From NCBI GenBank assembly GCA_020073145.1, contig JAIQFS010000016.1, positions 1-64,000 on the forward strand: 64,000 nucleotides of DNA, given 5' to 3'. A program made the translations under genes and the position numbers. Shown here piece after piece: positions 62,683-64,000 of the stretch. Source of the stretch: Terriglobia bacterium. Its GTDB lineage: Bacteria > Acidobacteriota > Terriglobia > Bryobacterales > Bryobacteraceae. The notes under the pieces were generated by a model. It was not told where the DNA came from. It worked only from the letters and a program-made list of their open reading frames with translations, and did not search any database. Position 1 is the first letter of the stretch; every line of letters starts with the position of its first letter.

Positions 62683-63627
62683 GTGGCCCGCCTTCCCGCC
62701 CGCTCGTCGTTTTTGAAGTTTAGCGGGACGGACCTGCTGCGCGATCTCGATCTCACCAACGATGAGCTGGTGGCGCTGCTGGACCTAGCCGTCGATGTCA
62801 AGAGGTCGCCGACGGAGTACGCGCAGGTGCTGGCCGGCAAGTCGATTGCGCTGCTGTTTGAGAAGCCGTCGCTGCGTACGCGGCTGACGTTTGAGCTGGC
62901 GATCAAACAGTTGGGCGGGGACTCGGTATTCTGCGAAGGACCCGTCGGCGGGCGGGAACCGCTCAAGGACGTGGCGCGCAATCTCGACCGTTGGGTCAAC
63001 GGTATCGTGGCGCGGGTGTTCACGCAGGAGACCGTGGAAGAGTTGGCGGAATGGGCGTCGGTGCCGGTGATCAACGCGCTGAGCGATCTTTACCATCCCT
63101 GCCAGGCGCTGGCCGATGTACAAACCATTCGGGAGCGCTTCGGAAATCTGCAGGGGTTGAAGCTGGCGTTTCTCGGAGACGGCAACAACGTGGCGCAGTC
63201 GCTCATGATCACGGCCATCCGGCTGGGCATGGATTTTGCGCTGGGATGTCCGCAGGGCTACTCGCCGAATCCGGAGACCGTGGCGCAGGCCGAGGGGCTT
63301 GCGGCCATTTCGGGCGCCGCGCTGGCAATTACGCACGACACGGCCGAGGCTCTGCGGGGAGCGCACGCGGTGTACACCGACGTGTGGACCAGCATGGGGC
63401 AGGAGCGGGAAGCGGCCAAGCGCAAGAAAGCGTTTCGGCCTTACCAGGTGGACGATTCCCTGCTCGGGCTAGCGCGGTCGGACGCCATCTTCATGCACTG
63501 TCTGCCGGCGCGGCGGGGCGAAGAAGTGACGGATGCCGTAATGGAGCATGGCCGTTCGGCGGTATTCGATCAGGCTGAGAACCGGCTGCACGCGCAGAAG
63601 GCGCTGCTGCTCATGATGCTGGGATAG
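62683..63627 (+). CDS. argF: Ornithine carbamoyltransferase
   Basis: This 314-residue cytosolic enzyme converts ornithine and carbamoyl phosphate to citrulline. It has the carbamoyl-phosphate loop EKPSLRTR (residues 60-67; Ser-Thr-Arg-Thr of many enzymes is Ser-Leu-Arg-Thr), HPCQALAD (138-145), the ornithine-specific DVWTSMGQE, and HCLPARRGEE near the C-terminus. The start is a GTG at 62683, seven bases after AAGGAGA; a GTG at 62656 would lie in the second ARG box. The ARG-box pair upstream and argG downstream confirm the arginine role. Confidence 0.93.
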   Translation: MARLPARSSFLKFSGTDLLRDLDLTNDELVALLDLAVDVKRSPTEYAQVLAGKSIALLFEKPSLRTRLTFELAIKQLGGDSVFCEGPVGGREPLKDVARNLDRWVNGIVARVFTQETVEELAEWASVPVINALSDLYHPCQALADVQTIRERFGNLQGLKLAFLGDGNNVAQSLMITAIRLGMDFALGCPQGYSPNPETVAQAEGLAAISGAALAITHDTAEALRGAHAVYTDVWTSMGQEREAAKRKKAFRPYQVDDSLLGLARSDAIFMHCLPARRGEEVTDAVMEHGRSAVFDQAENRLHAQKALLLMMLG

Positions 63628-63657
63628 GCAGGCTCCACCCTGTTACCTTAGGAACTT

Positions 63658-64000
63658 ATGAATCAACCGAAAAAAGTGGCGCTCGCCTACTCCGGCGGGC
63701 TGGATACCTCCGTGATTATTCCGTGGCTGAAAGAGAACTACGGCTGCGAAGTGGTCGCCGTCTGCGGCGATATCGGGCAGGGCGGCGACGAACTCACGGG
63801 GCTCGAAGAGAAGGCGCGCAAGACCGGCGCGTCGGAAGTCTACATCGAGGACATGCGCGAGGAGTTCGTTAGCCAGTACCTCTGGAAGATGGTGCGCTCC
63901 GGCGGCTTGTACGAGCACAAGTATTTGCTGGGCACGTCGATCGCGCGGCCGCTACTGGCCAAGAAGCAGGTGGAAGTGGCGCTGAAGAGCGGTTGCGACG
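63658..64000 (+). CDS. argG: Argininosuccinate synthase (cut by window edge)
   Basis: An ATG at 63658 opens a frame that runs off the right edge (114 residues visible). The [10 protein letters not shown]-loop of N-type ATP pyrophosphatases is at residues 9-17, followed by [20 protein letters not shown] and [13 protein letters not shown]. The enzyme joins citrulline and aspartate with ATP. AGGAAC lies before the start. It is 30 bases after argF, in the same operon. Confidence 0.93.
   Translation, partial: MNQPKKVALAYSGGLDTSVIIPWLKENYGCEVVAVCGDIGQGGDELTGLEEKARKTGASEVYIEDMREEFVSQYLWKMVRSGGLYEHKYLLGTSIARPLLAKKQVEVALKSGCD

Overview
The window looks like a chromosomal segment of a GC-rich, soil-type Acidobacteriota member, most like the Solibacter/Bryobacteraceae group. 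This is an inference from gene content: two TIGR03435-family soil-associated proteins, a DUF1592/DUF1552 pair, several secreted proteins with the 'TADG.PDL.G.W' signature, many exported cytochrome c and quinoprotein-type proteins, and NTT-like translocators. No rRNA, tRNA or CRISPR array was seen. Gene density is high, and many neighbours overlap by 1 to 17 bases.

Layout. 1-4648 (minus): the edge of a probable insertion-sequence transposase, then an OmpA-like protein, a di-heme cytochrome c, a secreted protein, a HAD hydrolase and a LON-domain protein. 4713-7670 (plus): a tightly overlapped operon of SDR, shikimate kinase, glycerate 2-kinase and a TPR protein. 7657-11949: YjbR protein, a mini Gfo/Idh/MocA-like protein, a DUF169 protein, a radical SAM enzyme, and a YceI plus b561-like membrane pair. 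12226-18680: DUF1592 cytochrome, DUF1552 protein, ankyrin protein and a TIGR03435 gene frameshifted by a 7-base tandem duplication. 18739-24133: secreted and surface proteins. 24626-31076 (minus): a degraded GT87-type gene, a GT39 transferase, an OPT transporter, a TAT-exported bicupin and a YqeY protein. 31313-34115: class V aminotransferase and serA, probably serine biosynthesis. 34281-37016: a pseudo-receiver, a CDF-like transporter and small secreted proteins.

37213-43505 is a regulated locus: a YtrA-type GntR regulator behind a near-consensus promoter with a palindromic operator, an ABC exporter, a membrane protein, a cytochrome c-PQQ fusion, and a second ABC exporter. An orphan Flp-type pilin follows. 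44557-48486 (minus) is an ECF sigma/anti-sigma cluster with a CpxP-like protein, a TPR protein and two small secreted proteins. 48710 is an ErpA-like protein. 49194-54910 groups two NTT-like translocators, a secreted kinase-fold protein and a secreted metallophosphoesterase, which may be an extracytoplasmic phosphorylation module. 55036-60019 holds a FecR-like protein, a single-AAA Clp-type ATPase, a conserved unknown, a MacB-type permease and a TPR protein. 60265-62501 encodes a cytochrome c-copper monooxygenase fusion and a secreted partner. 62683 to the end is argF then argG, behind a pair of ARG-box-like operators.

Starts were chosen from visible ribosome binding sites, signal peptides and stop/start overlaps. 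Family names rest on motif recognition only, because no search could be run.
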